From: Odobenus rosmarus divergens
Taxonomy: Eukaryota > Chordata > Mammalia > Carnivora > Odobenidae
Length of the DNA: 64,000 bases
Direction of reading: 5' to 3'
Assembly (NCBI RefSeq): GCF_000321225.1
Contig: NW_004450382.1
Location: 982,932 to 1,046,931 of the forward strand
Position numbers and translations under genes: made by a program. The notes under the pieces are model-generated. The model was given only the letters and a program-made list of their open reading frames with translations. It was not told the origin of the DNA and did no database searches. Shown one piece after another: positions 39,901-48,747 of this stretch. Position 1 is the first letter of the stretch, and each line of letters opens with the position of its first letter.

Positions 39901-40052
39901 TGAGAAGAAATGGCTTTGGGAAGAATGGCTTTTTGCAGAGCCGCGGTTCCAGCCTGTTCTCCCCTTGGAGAAGCACTTGTAAAGCGGAGTTTGAGGACTC
40001 AGACACGGAAACCAGTAGCAGTGAAACATCAGATGACGATGCCTGGAAGTAG
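9891..40052 (+). CDS. GPBP1L1: GPBP1L1, vasculin-like protein 1, ten spliced coding exons
   Basis: Ten exons (9891-9950, 11943-12072, 12624-12910, 26403-26475, 27709-27902, 35366-35506, 36356-36514, 37305-37429, 38891-38993, 39900-40052) join with matching phases into 1425 nt, 474 aa plus stop. That equals the length I recall for human GPBP1L1. The protein starts MAQHDFVPAWLNFSTPQSAK and ends DSDTETSSSETSDDDAWK, both typical of the vasculin family. Family knowledge: GPBP1 binds GC-rich promoter DNA and activates transcription; GPBP1L1 is its paralogue, presumed nuclear, with a less defined role. What is visible: a Gly/Ser/His/Arg-rich low-complexity part (about residues 64-140), a conserved lysine-rich stretch near residues 195-210 (KMLVIKKVSKED), a basic SSRLTKLTRRTTDRKSEF block near 305-325, and an acidic serine-rich tail. 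No zinc finger, membrane segment or signal peptide. The gene's promoter is outside the window. Identification is firm; function is from the family. Confidence 0.97.
10233..10433 (+). mobile_element. Can-SINE, sense
   Basis: Full length in GPBP1L1 intron 1, tail AAATAAAATAAAATC. Confidence 0.94.
10445..10639 (+). mobile_element. Can-SINE, sense
   Basis: Follows the previous copy head to tail. GATTTACC/GATTTACT flanks suggest insertion into the earlier element's tail. Confidence 0.94.
11006..11200 (+). mobile_element. Can-SINE, sense
   Basis: Target-site duplication AGAATGTTCTAGA at 10993-11005 and 11201-11213. Confidence 0.96.
11720..11761 (+). pseudogene. 5S rRNA retrocopy, 3'-truncated and tailless
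   Basis: About 42 nt matching the first third of mammalian 5S rRNA (GTCTAtGaCCATACCACCCT then GAACGtGCCCaATCTtGTCTGA; lower case marks differences from the 5S I remember). It is flanked by a 17-bp direct repeat TGAATATGTAACCTAGG at 11704-11720 and 11759-11775. No poly(A). Confidence 0.85.
11943..12072 (+). CDS. GPBP1L1: GPBP1L1 coding exon 2
   Basis: Acceptor atcatcttAG, donor GTGAGC. Encodes SPTATFEKHGEHLPRGDRRF and onward to NNGPLRTTG, residues 21-63 plus one base of codon 64. The RRRHNSSDGFF stretch is characteristic of the vasculin N-terminal region. Phase 0 in, phase 1 out. Confidence 0.97.
12187..12365 (-). mobile_element. Can-SINE, antisense
   Basis: TTTAGATTTTACTTATTTAT through GAGCCACCAGGGCGCCCC, in GPBP1L1 intron 2. 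Confidence 0.93.
12624..12910 (+). CDS. GPBP1L1: GPBP1L1 coding exon 3
   Basis: Acceptor ttactatccTAG, donor gtaagt. Residues 64-159, opening with DSWHQPSLFRHDSVDSG. The middle is Gly/Ser/His-rich (RGHDGMSQRSGGGTGNHRHW) and the end is charged (EIREEKKEDKVEKLQFEEED). Phase 1 in, 0 out. If unspliced, the frame would run only a few codons into the 13.5-kb intron. Confidence 0.97.
12911..14854. other. Start of the large GPBP1L1 intron, no gene seen
   Basis: AT-rich and largely free of young repeats. At about 13545-13650 a stretch (GTGCTCAACAACTACATATA, then GCTAGTGGCTACTAGTGCAG) resembles a common ancient DNA-transposon repeat. The rest is unassigned. Confidence 0.5.
14855..15066 (+). mobile_element. 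MER5A-type hAT DNA transposon fossil
   Basis: Begins CAGTGGTTCTCAACCAGGAG and ends with the inverted counterpart GATTGAGAAACCGTG; the middle has TGCTAAACATCGTACAATGC and ACAGGACAGCCCC, all diagnostic of MER5A. Confidence 0.88.
15288..15487 (+). mobile_element. Can-SINE, sense
   Basis: Target-site duplication AAAAGGAAAAACAG on both sides (15274-15287, 15488-15501). Belongs to the AAGCGACTGCC / GATCCTGGAGTCCCGGG subtype. Confidence 0.95.
15502..15972. other. Unannotated intron
   Basis: No exon or clear repeat seen. Confidence 0.5.
15973..16072 (+). mobile_element. Short tRNA-type carnivore SINE, sense
   Basis: About 100 bp, GGGGCATCTATCTGGCTCAG through CAAGCCCCACACTGGGTGTA and an A-rich end: the short, older form lacking the CT-rich half. 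Confidence 0.8.
16506..16690 (+). mobile_element. Can-SINE, sense, TCATGAATAAATA-tail subtype
   Basis: Inserted in the L1; AACTGTAATAAT flanks repeat on both sides. Confidence 0.95.
16855..16903. repeat. (TA)n/(TG)n microsatellite
   Basis: GTGTGTATATATAGAG and (TA)9 within the L1 remnant. Confidence 0.85.
17169..17600 (+). mobile_element. Can-SINE, sense, interrupted in its tail by another SINE
   Basis: Body 17171-17356, tail resuming at about 17551. Outer target sites TATAAAGCATATATG at 17154-17168 and near 17600-17615. Confidence 0.9.
17357..17550 (-). mobile_element. Can-SINE, antisense, nested
   Basis: TTTTTAAGATTTTATTTATT through GAGCCACCCAGGCACCCC, sitting in the AATAAA tail of the sense copy, so the two form an inverted pair. 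Confidence 0.94.
17567..17618. repeat. (TA)n/(TG)n microsatellite
   Basis: Alternating TATATA and GTGTGT at the tail end of the nested SINE pair. Confidence 0.85.
17690..17884 (-). mobile_element. Diverged Can-SINE, antisense
   Basis: CTTTTTGAGAAAGAGAAGCG through GTGCCACCCAGGCACCCC; more diverged than the others, with an older GACTCTTGATTTC-type body. Confidence 0.85.
17926..18138 (+). mobile_element. Diverged Can-SINE, sense
   Basis: GGGTGCTTGGGTGGCACAGT through a C-rich CCACCCCACCCC part and AATAAATC tail. Confidence 0.88.
18139..18232 (-). mobile_element. Short tRNA-type SINE, antisense
   Basis: TTATTTAAGTAATTTCTACA, then AACTAAGCCAGCCAGGTACC: the 100-bp form in antisense. Confidence 0.75.
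18250..18433 (-). mobile_element. Can-SINE, antisense
   Basis: Target-site duplication ACAACTCAGTATTTTT at 18234-18249 and 18434-18449. Confidence 0.96.
19437..19620 (+). mobile_element. Can-SINE, sense
   Basis: TAAAAATGTTGTC repeats on both sides of the element. Confidence 0.94.
19681..19784 (+). mobile_element. Short tRNA-type SINE, sense
   Basis: ACACCTCACTGGCTCAGTCA through TTCAAGCCCCATGTTGGGCG and poly(A). Confidence 0.82.
20104..20285 (-). mobile_element. Can-SINE, antisense
   Basis: AAAGATTTTATTTATTTGAC through GAGCCACCCAGGTACCCC. Confidence 0.94.
20334..20527 (+). mobile_element. Can-SINE, sense
   Basis: Flanked by ATGAAATAATTTC / ATGAAATTACTTC, an imperfect target-site duplication. 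Confidence 0.94.
20562..20728 (+). mobile_element. Short-type SINE with internal 18-bp duplication, sense
   Basis: Two tandem copies of TTGATTTCAGCTCAGGTC at about 20602-20640 precede the B-box-like part GTGAGTTCGAGCCCTGC. Confidence 0.85.
20729..21750. other. Unannotated intron, no gene or clear repeat
   Basis: About 1 kb inside the large GPBP1L1 intron without young repeats. Open frames here are short and without codon or splice support. Confidence 0.5.
21760..21958 (+). mobile_element. Can-SINE, sense
   Basis: AACAGAAGAG repeats flank it (21751 and about 21958). Confidence 0.95.
22158..22338 (+). mobile_element. Can-SINE, sense, CT-part shortened
   Basis: GGGGCGCCTGGGTGGCTCAG through AATAAATAAATAAAATC and A16. 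Confidence 0.94.
22388..22564 (-). mobile_element. Diverged Can-SINE, antisense
   Basis: Ends GAGCCGCCCAGGTACCCC; includes a duplicated ATCATGATGACCTGAGC piece. Confidence 0.88.
22610..22910 (+). mobile_element. Two diverged SINEs in sense (long type then short type)
   Basis: 22612-22810 is a long-type copy lacking its first bases, with a CT-rich half and a (GT)n run. 22818-22908 is a short-type copy (TTCATGGCTGGCTCATGACT through TTCAAGCCCCACATTGAGGG). Confidence 0.8.
23101..23650 (+). mobile_element. Can-SINE, sense, split by an antisense insertion
   Basis: Head 23101-23130 (GGGTGGCTCAGTCAGTTGGG), body from about 23472 to 23650 (CTCTTGATTCCAGCTCAGGT to the A-rich tail). The break carries similar flanks GGGTTGCTGACT and GGGCTGCCGTCT. 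Confidence 0.85.
23132..23471 (-). mobile_element. Nested antisense Can-SINE material
   Basis: 23132-23330 is a full antisense SINE; 23331-23437 is unassigned; 23438-23471 is a second SINE head only (ACTGAGCCACCCAGGCGCCC). The origin of the middle is unclear. Confidence 0.8.
23651..24636. other. Unannotated intron
   Basis: No exon or clear repeat seen in this near 1-kb stretch. Confidence 0.5.
24637..24725 (+). mobile_element. 5'-truncated Can-SINE, sense
   Basis: Starts at GCGGGAAGCCTGCTTCTCCC; only the CT-rich half and tail are present. Confidence 0.9.
24726..24968 (+). mobile_element. Can-SINE, sense, with a 27-bp internal insertion
   Basis: Normal body interrupted at 24783-24810 by extra bases that create the 18-bp perfect palindrome GGACCCCGGCCGGGGTCC (24800-24817). 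Abuts the truncated copy. Confidence 0.92.
25345..25490 (+). mobile_element. hAT-type DNA transposon fossil (MER5/MER20-like)
   Basis: GCGGTTCTCACCTTGATGGA, CCATCCCTAGACATTGTGAT and TCAGAAGCTC resemble the ancient family with 'CCCCAGACCTACTGAATCAG' in its middle. Low certainty on the family name. Confidence 0.55.
25560..25945 (+). mobile_element. L2-like ancient LINE 3' end, sense
   Basis: Pyrimidine-rich sequence with GGTCTCCTAGTTGATGTTTA, CTACAGAATAAAATTTAGTC and TCTGGCTCTTGCCCTACTTT, the order found in L2 3' regions. Confidence 0.6.
25966..26152 (+). mobile_element. Can-SINE, sense
   Basis: GGCGACTGCC / GATCCTGGAGTCCCGGG subtype, 250 bp before GPBP1L1 exon 4. Confidence 0.95.
26403..26475 (+). 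CDS. GPBP1L1: GPBP1L1 coding exon 4
   Basis: Acceptor ttttttcctAG, donor GTACGT. Encodes PSLNPEAGKQNQPCRPIGTP and SGVW plus one base, residues 160-183 and part of 184. Short exon after the largest intron (12911-26402). Phase 0 in, 1 out. Confidence 0.96.
26476..27708. other. GPBP1L1 intron 4, no element identified
   Basis: No young SINE. A G-rich GGGTGTTGGGGGGCAGG run near 26972. Nothing else assigned. Confidence 0.5.
27709..27902 (+). CDS. GPBP1L1: GPBP1L1 coding exon 5
   Basis: Acceptor tgtatttcacAG, donor GTATGA. Completes the split Glu codon and encodes NPPSAKQPSKMLVIKKVSKE followed by an Ala/Ser-rich part and LVPKPVPPPSK, residues 184-248. The KMLVIKKVSKED block is the most recognisable vasculin-family motif. 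Phase 1 in, 0 out. Confidence 0.97.
28030..29045 (+). mobile_element. L2 3' region, sense, split by a DNA transposon
   Basis: 28030-28440 and 28680-29045 read in L2 order (AGAATGATCACCTAAGACAA; later CTTGTAATCTCCTTAAGGGC and AGCACCCTCACAAAAGCACC). A younger element separates them. Confidence 0.7.
28440..28680 (+). mobile_element. DNA-transposon fossil with (TTTC)n, nested in L2
   Basis: AGATAATAAATATTTTAGGC then TTTGCTGG, later GGGCCATATAG and CTGGCCTGTGAGTG, match a widespread non-autonomous element. (TTTC)n lies at 28537-28572. Confidence 0.6.
29072..29265 (+). mobile_element. Can-SINE, sense
   Basis: GGGGTGCCTGGGTGGCTCAG through AATAAATAAATAAAATC, at the end of the L2 remnant. Confidence 0.94.
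29300..30475. other. GPBP1L1 intron 5, mostly unassigned
   Basis: 29340-29640 looks like a degenerate ancient repeat (AAGCACTGTGTTTGGTGGTT ... GCTGAAAGTCTAATTGG), family not settled. The rest has no recognised feature. Confidence 0.4.
30480..30925 (-). repeat. MIR SINE, antisense, split by a Can-SINE
   Basis: GTGGACAAGTTTCTTAAGTT, TATCACCTATAAAATGGAAT and, after the insertion, ATATAGTAAGTGCTAATAAA are the MIR core in reverse. The Can-SINE at 30664-30868 interrupts it. Confidence 0.8.
30664..30868 (+). mobile_element. Can-SINE, sense, inside MIR
   Basis: Full length with A20 tail; imperfect AACACTGGC/AAAACTGGC flanks. Confidence 0.95.
31635..31820 (+). repeat. MIR SINE, sense
   Basis: Contains ACATTTACTCCTCTAATCCT, CCAGGTTTGTCTGACTTCAG and TCCAGAGCTC, the MIR order. 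Confidence 0.7.
31880..32060 (-). repeat. MIR SINE, antisense
   Basis: TTTTAGAGTCAGACTATGAT, CAGCAAGTTATTTAATTTTG and TACTTGGAATATAATAGTGG. Confidence 0.65.
32074..32271 (+). mobile_element. Can-SINE, sense
   Basis: AGAAACAGTAG flanks on both sides. Has the less common CGCGATCTCAGGGTCCTGCG body. Confidence 0.93.
32287..32392 (+). mobile_element. Short tRNA-type SINE, sense
   Basis: GGGCGCCTGGCTGGCTCAGT through GTAAGTTCGAGCCACATGGC and (CAAA)n tail; abuts the previous copy. Confidence 0.88.
32455..32475 (+). repeat. A-rich run
   Basis: Run of 20 A before GAAGGAAAAAC. Confidence 0.8.
32584..32781 (-). mobile_element. Can-SINE, antisense
   Basis: Target-site duplication CATGGAGGTCT at 32573-32583 and 32782-32792. 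Confidence 0.95.
33050..33229 (-). mobile_element. Can-SINE, antisense
   Basis: AAGATTTTATTTATTTCAGA through GAGCCACCCAGGCGCCCC, flanked by CAGATTTTTTTT. Confidence 0.94.
33230..34164. other. GPBP1L1 intron 5, unassigned
   Basis: No exon or repeat recognised. Confidence 0.5.
34165..34300 (-). repeat. MIR SINE fragment, antisense
   Basis: CTTGAGTAACCTTAGACAAA, TTCTTAACCTTAGTGTCATT and TTGTAAAAAGTTGACATAAT. Confidence 0.65.
34528..34738 (+). mobile_element. Diverged Can-SINE, sense
   Basis: GGTGTGCCTGGGTAGCACAG, older body with GTTGTGATCTCGGGGTCATG, tail AATAAACAAATC. Confidence 0.88.
34918..34941 (+). repeat. Poly(T) run
   Basis: About 23 T in GPBP1L1 intron 5, 0.42 kb before exon 6. Confidence 0.9.
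35366..35506 (+). CDS. GPBP1L1: GPBP1L1 coding exon 6
   Basis: Acceptor ttcttcccatgtAG, donor GTGAGT. 47 codons, residues 249-295, PSAWKANRMEHKSGSLSSSR to AVLSSPKE. Serine-rich, no defined domain. Phase 0 in and out, so skipping it would keep the frame. Confidence 0.97.
35640..35824 (-). mobile_element. Can-SINE, antisense
   Basis: AGAGTCATTT repeated on both sides (about 35630 and 35825). Confidence 0.95.
35996..36185 (+). mobile_element. Can-SINE, sense
   Basis: GGTTGCCTGGGTGGCTTAGT to A16. Flanks AACCCTGGAAAGCTG / AACCTGCAAAGCTG. Confidence 0.94.
36356..36514 (+). CDS. GPBP1L1: GPBP1L1 coding exon 7
   Basis: Acceptor gtatttgcccAG, donor GTAAGA. 53 codons, residues 296-348. Contains the basic patch RLTKLTRRTTDRKSEFLKT, conserved between GPBP1 and GPBP1L1 as I remember them. 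Phase 0 in and out. Confidence 0.97.
36630..37015 (+). repeat. Ancient interspersed repeat, family uncertain
   Basis: AGGTTAGAGGTTGCAGGCTA, AAAGCCACACCCTGCAATTT and CTCCTAGCTGCAAGGGACTC resemble a common eutherian repeat that I cannot name with confidence. Confidence 0.45.
37305..37429 (+). CDS. GPBP1L1: GPBP1L1 coding exon 8
   Basis: Acceptor cccttctttcAG, donor GTGAGT. Residues 349-389 plus two bases of codon 390: an acidic stretch from LEDNSTPEPKENGEEG to EVLSHSLEAEH. Phase 0 in, 2 out. Confidence 0.96.
38041..38220 (-). mobile_element. Can-SINE, antisense (first of an inverted pair)
   Basis: TTTTTTTTTAAAGATTTATT through AAGCCACCCAGGCACCCC. Bounded by AAAAGTGAGATTT at 38028-38040 and 38221-38233. 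Confidence 0.95.
38234..38423 (+). mobile_element. Can-SINE, sense (second of an inverted pair)
   Basis: GGGTGCCTGGGTAGCTCAGT to AATAAATAAAATC and T-rich end. Bounded by AAGTGAGATTT at 38223-38233 and 38424-38434. Confidence 0.95.
38600..38752 (+). mobile_element. Can-SINE, sense, internally deleted
   Basis: Head GGGGCAC joined directly to TTGGGGGTCCTGG; flanks ATCCCACTGGGGA at about 38587 and 38754 form the target-site duplication. Confidence 0.9.
38891..38993 (+). CDS. GPBP1L1: GPBP1L1 coding exon 9
   Basis: Acceptor ctccctctaccAG, donor GTATGC. Completes an Arg codon, then LLKAMGWQEYPENDENCLPL and TEDELREFHMKTEQ, residues 390-424. This short amphipathic block is strongly family-like. Phase 2 in, 0 out. 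Confidence 0.96.
38994..39624. other. GPBP1L1 intron 9, first part
   Basis: No recognised element; ends in TATTTATATTTATATTTTAC-type low complexity near 39515-39570. Confidence 0.5.
39625..39775 (+). mobile_element. hAT-type DNA transposon fossil (MER20-like)
   Basis: CATCACCTGAGAACTTGTAG, TGCCTACTGAATCAGAATCT and CATTAAAGTTTGAAAAGCAC. Confidence 0.65.
39900..40052 (+). CDS. GPBP1L1: GPBP1L1 last coding exon (10) with stop
   Basis: Acceptor ctgctcaccatAG. 50 codons then TAG at 40050-40052, residues 425-474: LRRNGFGKNGFLQSRGSSLF onward, ending in a run of Ser/Thr/Glu/Asp that could be a casein-kinase-type acidic tail (inference). The 3' UTR follows directly. Confidence 0.97.
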   Translation: MRRNGFGKNGFLQSRGSSLFSPWRSTCKAEFEDSDTETSSSETSDDDAWK

Positions 40053-40960
40053 GCGTATAAATGCTCACAGATCTGACCCAGTAAACTCAGCTTGTGTGTT
40101 TAGGGAGTCTACAAAAGAAATCGTTCTTTTCCTTTTCTTCTGTTGTTGAATCCTTCATGCACAAGGGAAAATAATCATATCCCAAAGAGAGAGCAATTGG
40201 CTTGTTTAGCTTTTGTTGTTGTTGTTCCTCCCTGTTATCTGCTTAATAGAGAGAAGTTTGTGTGATGGGAAAGATTTTTTAAATACACACACACACAGAC
40301 ACAGTATCTATGGGGCGACACACGGGTGGGAGCTGCCCGTGCAGAGAAGGGAGGCTGGTCAGCCCAGCCCTTGGGGCGCTCACCCCCGTGCTCAAGCAAT
40401 CATTGTCAATGACAAAGTGACTATTGAAGTTATAATTGTATTAAATTAATGCTAATAATCTGGATATTTTATTTTATTTTTGGCTGCTCGGGTAACGTTA
40501 GCCCATAACCAAGCATACATGGTTTTCTTTTTTCTTTTTTTTTTTCCTTTTTTGGGTACAGCTGTAAAATATTTGGATATAGGAAATGTGTTATTCTTGC
40601 AGCCTTGATATTCAGGGTGGATTGTAAAATATAAATTTTTGTGAGATTTCAAAGATTAAGATTATTTTGATAACATTATTTACAGATTTAAAAGATGTGG
40701 TTATCACAAGTCTGTTGAGGGGGAAAACTACTGCATAAAATAACTAACTTGGAATAAATATTTTGCATCAGTTTCGATCATCTTGTGTAAGAAGTATATT
40801 TCCTTTAAAACTAGATGAGTGGATTCTTTGAAGGATATACTTTTAGAAGTCTTAGGGAAATCTGAATTAGACATAGTTGTTTCTCCTTTTAGCAGATACT
40901 TTTTTGATGCAGAAAAACTTGTGCAATAAATTATCAGTAATAAAATCAGAAACCCAAGTT
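40053..40960 (+). other. GPBP1L1: GPBP1L1 3' UTR (probable extent)
   Basis: AT-rich sequence directly after the stop, free of SINEs. It contains three AATAAA hexamers at 40753-40758, 40925-40930 and 40939-40944, so the transcript probably ends near 40.78 kb or 40.96 kb. A short (CA)n run lies at 40285-40302. The repeat-free state fits a mature 3' UTR; the exact end is inferred. Confidence 0.7.
40753..40944 (+). promoter_or_regulatory. Candidate poly(A) signals of GPBP1L1
   Basis: AATAAA at 40753, 40925 and 40939 on the gene's strand, 0.70-0.89 kb after the stop codon. The close pair at 40925/40939 is the more likely main site because it is the last before intergenic sequence. Confidence 0.5.
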
Positions 40961-41655
40961 TCCTTCCTGAAACTGATTTTCACTTGCCTGGGTATTTACC
41001 GGTGTGCATGTTTTAAGGAAGGTTCTGTGCCTCAGTTTTCCTGCCAGAGAGGAACATGGGAAAGGGTTTGAGCCAGTGCTGTGACCCGTGAAGGGTGACC
41101 AGTGGGGGAGGCACAGTTTTTCATTCAGCATACACTTCCCCAGCTCTCCCTGTACGCCAGGCATTTTGCAAGGCTCAGGGGGTGCAGGGAATGCCCAGCC
41201 CAGTAGAGAAGAGAATAAACAATTATATTACAAAAATGAAGCCTTTGGGCCAAAATCTTATGGACAAGTAGAAGTTAAAGTAAGCACACACTGACACTGA
41301 CACTCTTTGGCCATCCCTACAGTACACGCTCCCTGGTGGACATAGAGGTCCAGGATCATTAATGGGAGACAACCAGCAGGGTAACAGCCCTGATTGCATG
41401 TTGGAAAGATAACCAACTTGTAGTGTCTCCAAAAGGGATAGAGGCTAGAGGCAGAGAGACCAGCATGACATTTGCTAGATTCTGTAAGGCTAGGAAGGCA
41501 GAGACCCTATCTGCCACACACTGTATTACATAGTCTCTCCTGCTGGTGTTATAAGCAGTCCATGTAGAAATGGTGGTTGGGATAGAGCAGTAAGAACTAT
41601 CATATTTCATTGAATATATCTTTTAAAACATTATGTACTAATGAGAAAATTTGCC

Positions 41656-41848
41656 GGGTGCCTGGGTGGCTCAGTCCATTAAGCTTTTGACTCTTGATTT
41701 CTGCTCAGGTCGTGATCCCAGGGTTGTGGGATTGAGCCCCAGTCGGGCTCCTTGCTGAGCAAGGAGTCTGCTGCTCTCTCTCCCTCCCCTCTCCCTCTGC
41801 CCCTACGCCCGCTTGTGTTCTTTCTCTAATAAATAAATTAAAAGAAAA
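41656..41848 (+). mobile_element. Can-SINE, sense
   Basis: GGGTGCCTGGGTGGCTCAGT to AATAAATAAATTAAAAG; imperfect GAGAAAATTTGCC / AGAAAACTTGCC flanks. Confidence 0.93.
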
Positions 41849-42651
41849 GAAAACTTGCCAGGTATGATACTCCATTAATTGTTGGTCCTGATTTCAGTAT
41901 TAAAATGTGGGGGGGGAAACAGTGCATCTTAGAATCCGTGAAATACTATAAGATGAATATAGTTGCAAAAGTATTAAACTGGAAGTGAGAAGTTGGCTGA
42001 GATAGAGATATCCTGCCTGTGGGTGTTGAGCTTTGCCAGTTACTAGCTTTCACAAAACAAATTTCTTAAAAATGTGCCCTTTTTCTTGCTTGGAATTAAG
42101 CTGGCTGAGATCACATGCTTTGAAACACTTGTAACCTGTTGCTGGGTCACACCTTTGCCTTACATGGTGAGGGGGTTGCTACCGTTAAGTCCCTGTCTTG
42201 TTTAGAAAAGGGAGTTTGTTGAGAAACATGGGGCTAACTCAGAGCTCCTGATGGATACATATATTTGGGGAGGTGGCAGAGATCTGATCAGCACAAAAGT
42301 CTCCTGGTCAGACTTGAATGAAGGGGTACCTTTCTATATTTGATTCCCTCATCTGATAGATTCATTGTGTTCTCCCAGAACTTTAATTCCTTGGGCTGTG
42401 CAAATTATCATCCCTCTCTAGCCAAACAAAACAACCCCCCCCCAAAAAAAAAACCACAAAAGAAACAGGAAATCGGGATTAGGGAAAAACTGCTAGCCTT
42501 GGTGTGACTTGGTAATACAAAAGCTGTGGTTGCTTCCCCAGGGGCAGAGTGCAAGAGAAAGCTTTTCAGCCTAGGGGAAAGAAGATTCCTGGCAGAAAGC
42601 CCAAAAGGGCAGACTGCTTCCTCTCCCAGGTGTTCCCTAGAACGGAGAACA

Positions 42652-42709
42652 ACACTGGGTAACTTGGGCAAAACAAGAACACACTGGGTAACTTGGGCAA
42701 AACAAGAAT
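42652..42709 (+). repeat. 29-bp direct tandem duplication
   Basis: ACACTGGGTAACTTGGGCAA followed by AACAAGAAN occurs twice in a row (42652-42680, 42681-42709) with one difference at the end. Confidence 0.92.
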
Positions 42710-43030
42710 GGACAAGATGATACTTCCCTGCCAGAGACTGTTCAATGACCAGTGATGGGGACTATGCGACAGGGGCCCAGCTAGTCTAGGAGGCAGCCAT
42801 TTGTCCCCCTTTACATAATGTAAGGCAGAGAAACCAAGATGTAGTGTGAAAAGGGACTTGCCCACGCTTATGGATTGAGGTGGAGCAGATGTTATGACAC
42901 TTTCTCAAGCCAGGGGCTCCTCCCAAAGGTGACCAGCCTTTCCCCACCCATGCTCCAGGCCTGCCTAGACCTGCCTAGACCTGTAGTTGCTGCCCAGGGA
43001 GCTAAGTCTCCTCCCCAAACATAAACTTAA

Positions 43031-46764
<3,734 letters not shown>

Positions 46765-46934
46765 ATGGTTTGGGCCCTCATCACAGCTTTGACCCACTCC
46801 CTCTGGCTTTCTGAGTCTAGGAGAATGTGGTCATGAGTAGCTTAATAGGCTCAGAACTAGGACTTAGATGAGGCTTGTTGCCAGACCTGCAGCTTTACTA
46901 CTACACGTTCTCAAGAGGGCCTAGAAGCAAATAG

Positions 46935-47080
46935 CAGATACAAGCTCAAAATAGGAGGTCCAATCACAGCTTTATCACCTTCCACAAATACTTGGCCTTT
47001 ATCAGTTTTCCTCTTGTAAAACGGATGTGAGGATTAAATGGATGTCTCAAGTATTTTCAATATTGCCTGGAATATAAATT
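46935..47080 (-). repeat. MIR SINE, antisense
   Basis: CACCTTCCACAAATACTTGG, TTTTCCTCTTGTAAAACGGA and GGATTAAATGGATGTC. Confidence 0.7.
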
Positions 47081-47446
47081 CTTTGAAAGATAAGCAGGGG
47101 GCACTCTAATTTGTTAAAGGAACTTTGTAAACTTACCTTTTTTTTGCGCTAAAGCCCATCTTGTTGCCACACTTCGTTCAGGACATCTTCCGGGAAGCCT
47201 TCCAGGCTATAAATATCCCCATGAACTAGGAGCTCCCATACCTTATACACTTAGAAATCTGGCTAAAATTTGATATTGGGCCTATCCCCAGAACCCAGTG
47301 CCAACCAAAGGTCAAAGGCCTAAAATCCTCAGGACTTGGAACATGGAATACAAGGGCATCGTCAAGAAGTTCAAAGCCAAAGATTTCTACAGCTATGAGT
47401 TACCATAACCAGCCCAGAAAAATTCCCTTTTCTCTTCTATTTAGGA

Positions 47447-47452
47447 AATAAA
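47447..47452 (+). promoter_or_regulatory. Candidate poly(A) signal for CCDC17 or a downstream exon
   Basis: AATAAA 0.68 kb after the CCDC17 stop, the first such hexamer on the + strand. It is also about 40 nt after the open frame at 47292-47408. Confidence 0.4.
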
Positions 47453-47824
47453 ATATAAACTGGAAAACTGACATTCAATATTCAAATGGCAGGTTCTGAC
47501 CTACTGTCTTGTCTAGTGCAGCAAAGTAACCCTATGGGTGGTCAGAATTACTAACTCCCTTTAGGTAATGTAGGGCAGGCACGGTTTGGAATTCAGATCA
47601 ATAGTAACTGGTATTTAACAGGTTCTTAAACTAAGGGTCAGGGCTGAGGCAGCTCAGGCAGGGAGGGTCTCCCACTAGCCTTGCACCCTGGACATCCCCA
47701 GTGGGATGGCTTTAATATCAGTATCCTGAGCACCCTTTGACTGGGCTGGTGGGCCAGTTTCTACCTTTCAACCCCCCATCCCACACTGAAATGCTTCAGG
47801 TAGTTCGGGATCCCACTGGAAGAT

Positions 47825-48008
47825 TTTTTTTTTTTCTTAAAGAAAGATTTTATTTATTTGAGAGAGAGAACATGAGAGGGGAGAAGGTCAGAGGGAGAAG
47901 CAGACTCCCCACCGAGCAGGGAGCCCAATGAGGGACTCGATCCTGGGACTCCGGGATCATGACCTGAGCTGAAGGCAGTCGCTTAACCAACTGAGCCACC
48001 CAGGCATC
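47825..48008 (-). mobile_element. Can-SINE, antisense
   Basis: Target-site duplication CTGGAAGAT at 47816-47824 and 48009-48017. It is in sense relative to NASP but sits just past its distal poly(A) signal. Confidence 0.95.
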
Positions 48009-48057
48009 CTGGAAGATCTTTAAACACAAGTCCAGACCAGGAGCATTTTTTAGCATC

Positions 48058-48063
48058 TTTATT
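48058..48063 (-). promoter_or_regulatory. Distal poly(A) signal of NASP
   Basis: AATAAA on the - strand, followed by TGCTAAAAAATGC. An antisense SINE starts about 40 nt further on, so cleavage must happen just before it. Confidence 0.6.
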
Positions 48064-48741
48064 CAAGAGGTCAAAACTGCAGATGGGTAACAATTTAGAT
48101 TCAAGTTATAAGATATATTCCAGCCTTTCTGTACAGAAAACAAAACTCCACCAGCCAGCCTCCCCACAAATTCCTCCAACCACATCCCACGTGTCCAGTC
48201 CCTCAAGCCACTTTCAAACCAGAAAGCTCAATTCTCCACAGTTAGCAGACCAGTTTTCCTCAAGGATCACTTTCCCCCACCCCTCCCTCACAAGTTTTCT
48301 TCAGTTCTTTTTCCAGGACAGAATTATTGACCCCCAATTGGAGACTAGGTGGGTAACAGTTATCACTCAAGGCCTGGCTCAGGTGGTTATCAGTTCACAA
48401 AGTCCACCAAACAGTATCAGCACCAAAGAGCAAGATCTTTACCAAGTCTTGTTTTTGTAGCCCCCATCAAGGGGACAGCACCACTGAAGGTTTGTATTTA
48501 AAATGGAAAAGATATAGCACCATTAGAAAACAAAGGGCCTGGCTATGCTTGATTTGACTGCCTCCACATTAGACAGACAGGAACTTGGATGGGAACTTCC
48601 AACAGAGATCAGTACAGAAAGGGGCAGGGGGAGTGAGTACCTTTGACAACTATATCAAACCCAGAGTGCTCCAAGGCACAGATTCAGCCAGTATATTTAA
48701 GAAAAAAAAAATCATCAAAGCCTCAACCTTTGCTTACAATC

Positions 48742-48747
48742 TTTATT
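48742..48747 (-). promoter_or_regulatory. Proximal poly(A) signal of NASP
   Basis: AATAAA on the - strand (TTTATT on +) about 90 nt past the stop codon. Confidence 0.6.

Larger units (their letters stand above)
46765..47820. other. CCDC17-NASP convergent intergenic region, left part
   Basis: Holds the CCDC17 3' UTR, an antisense MIR at 46935-47080, an open frame with acceptor-like start at 47292-47408, and AATAAA at 47447. No other gene recognised. Confidence 0.6.
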
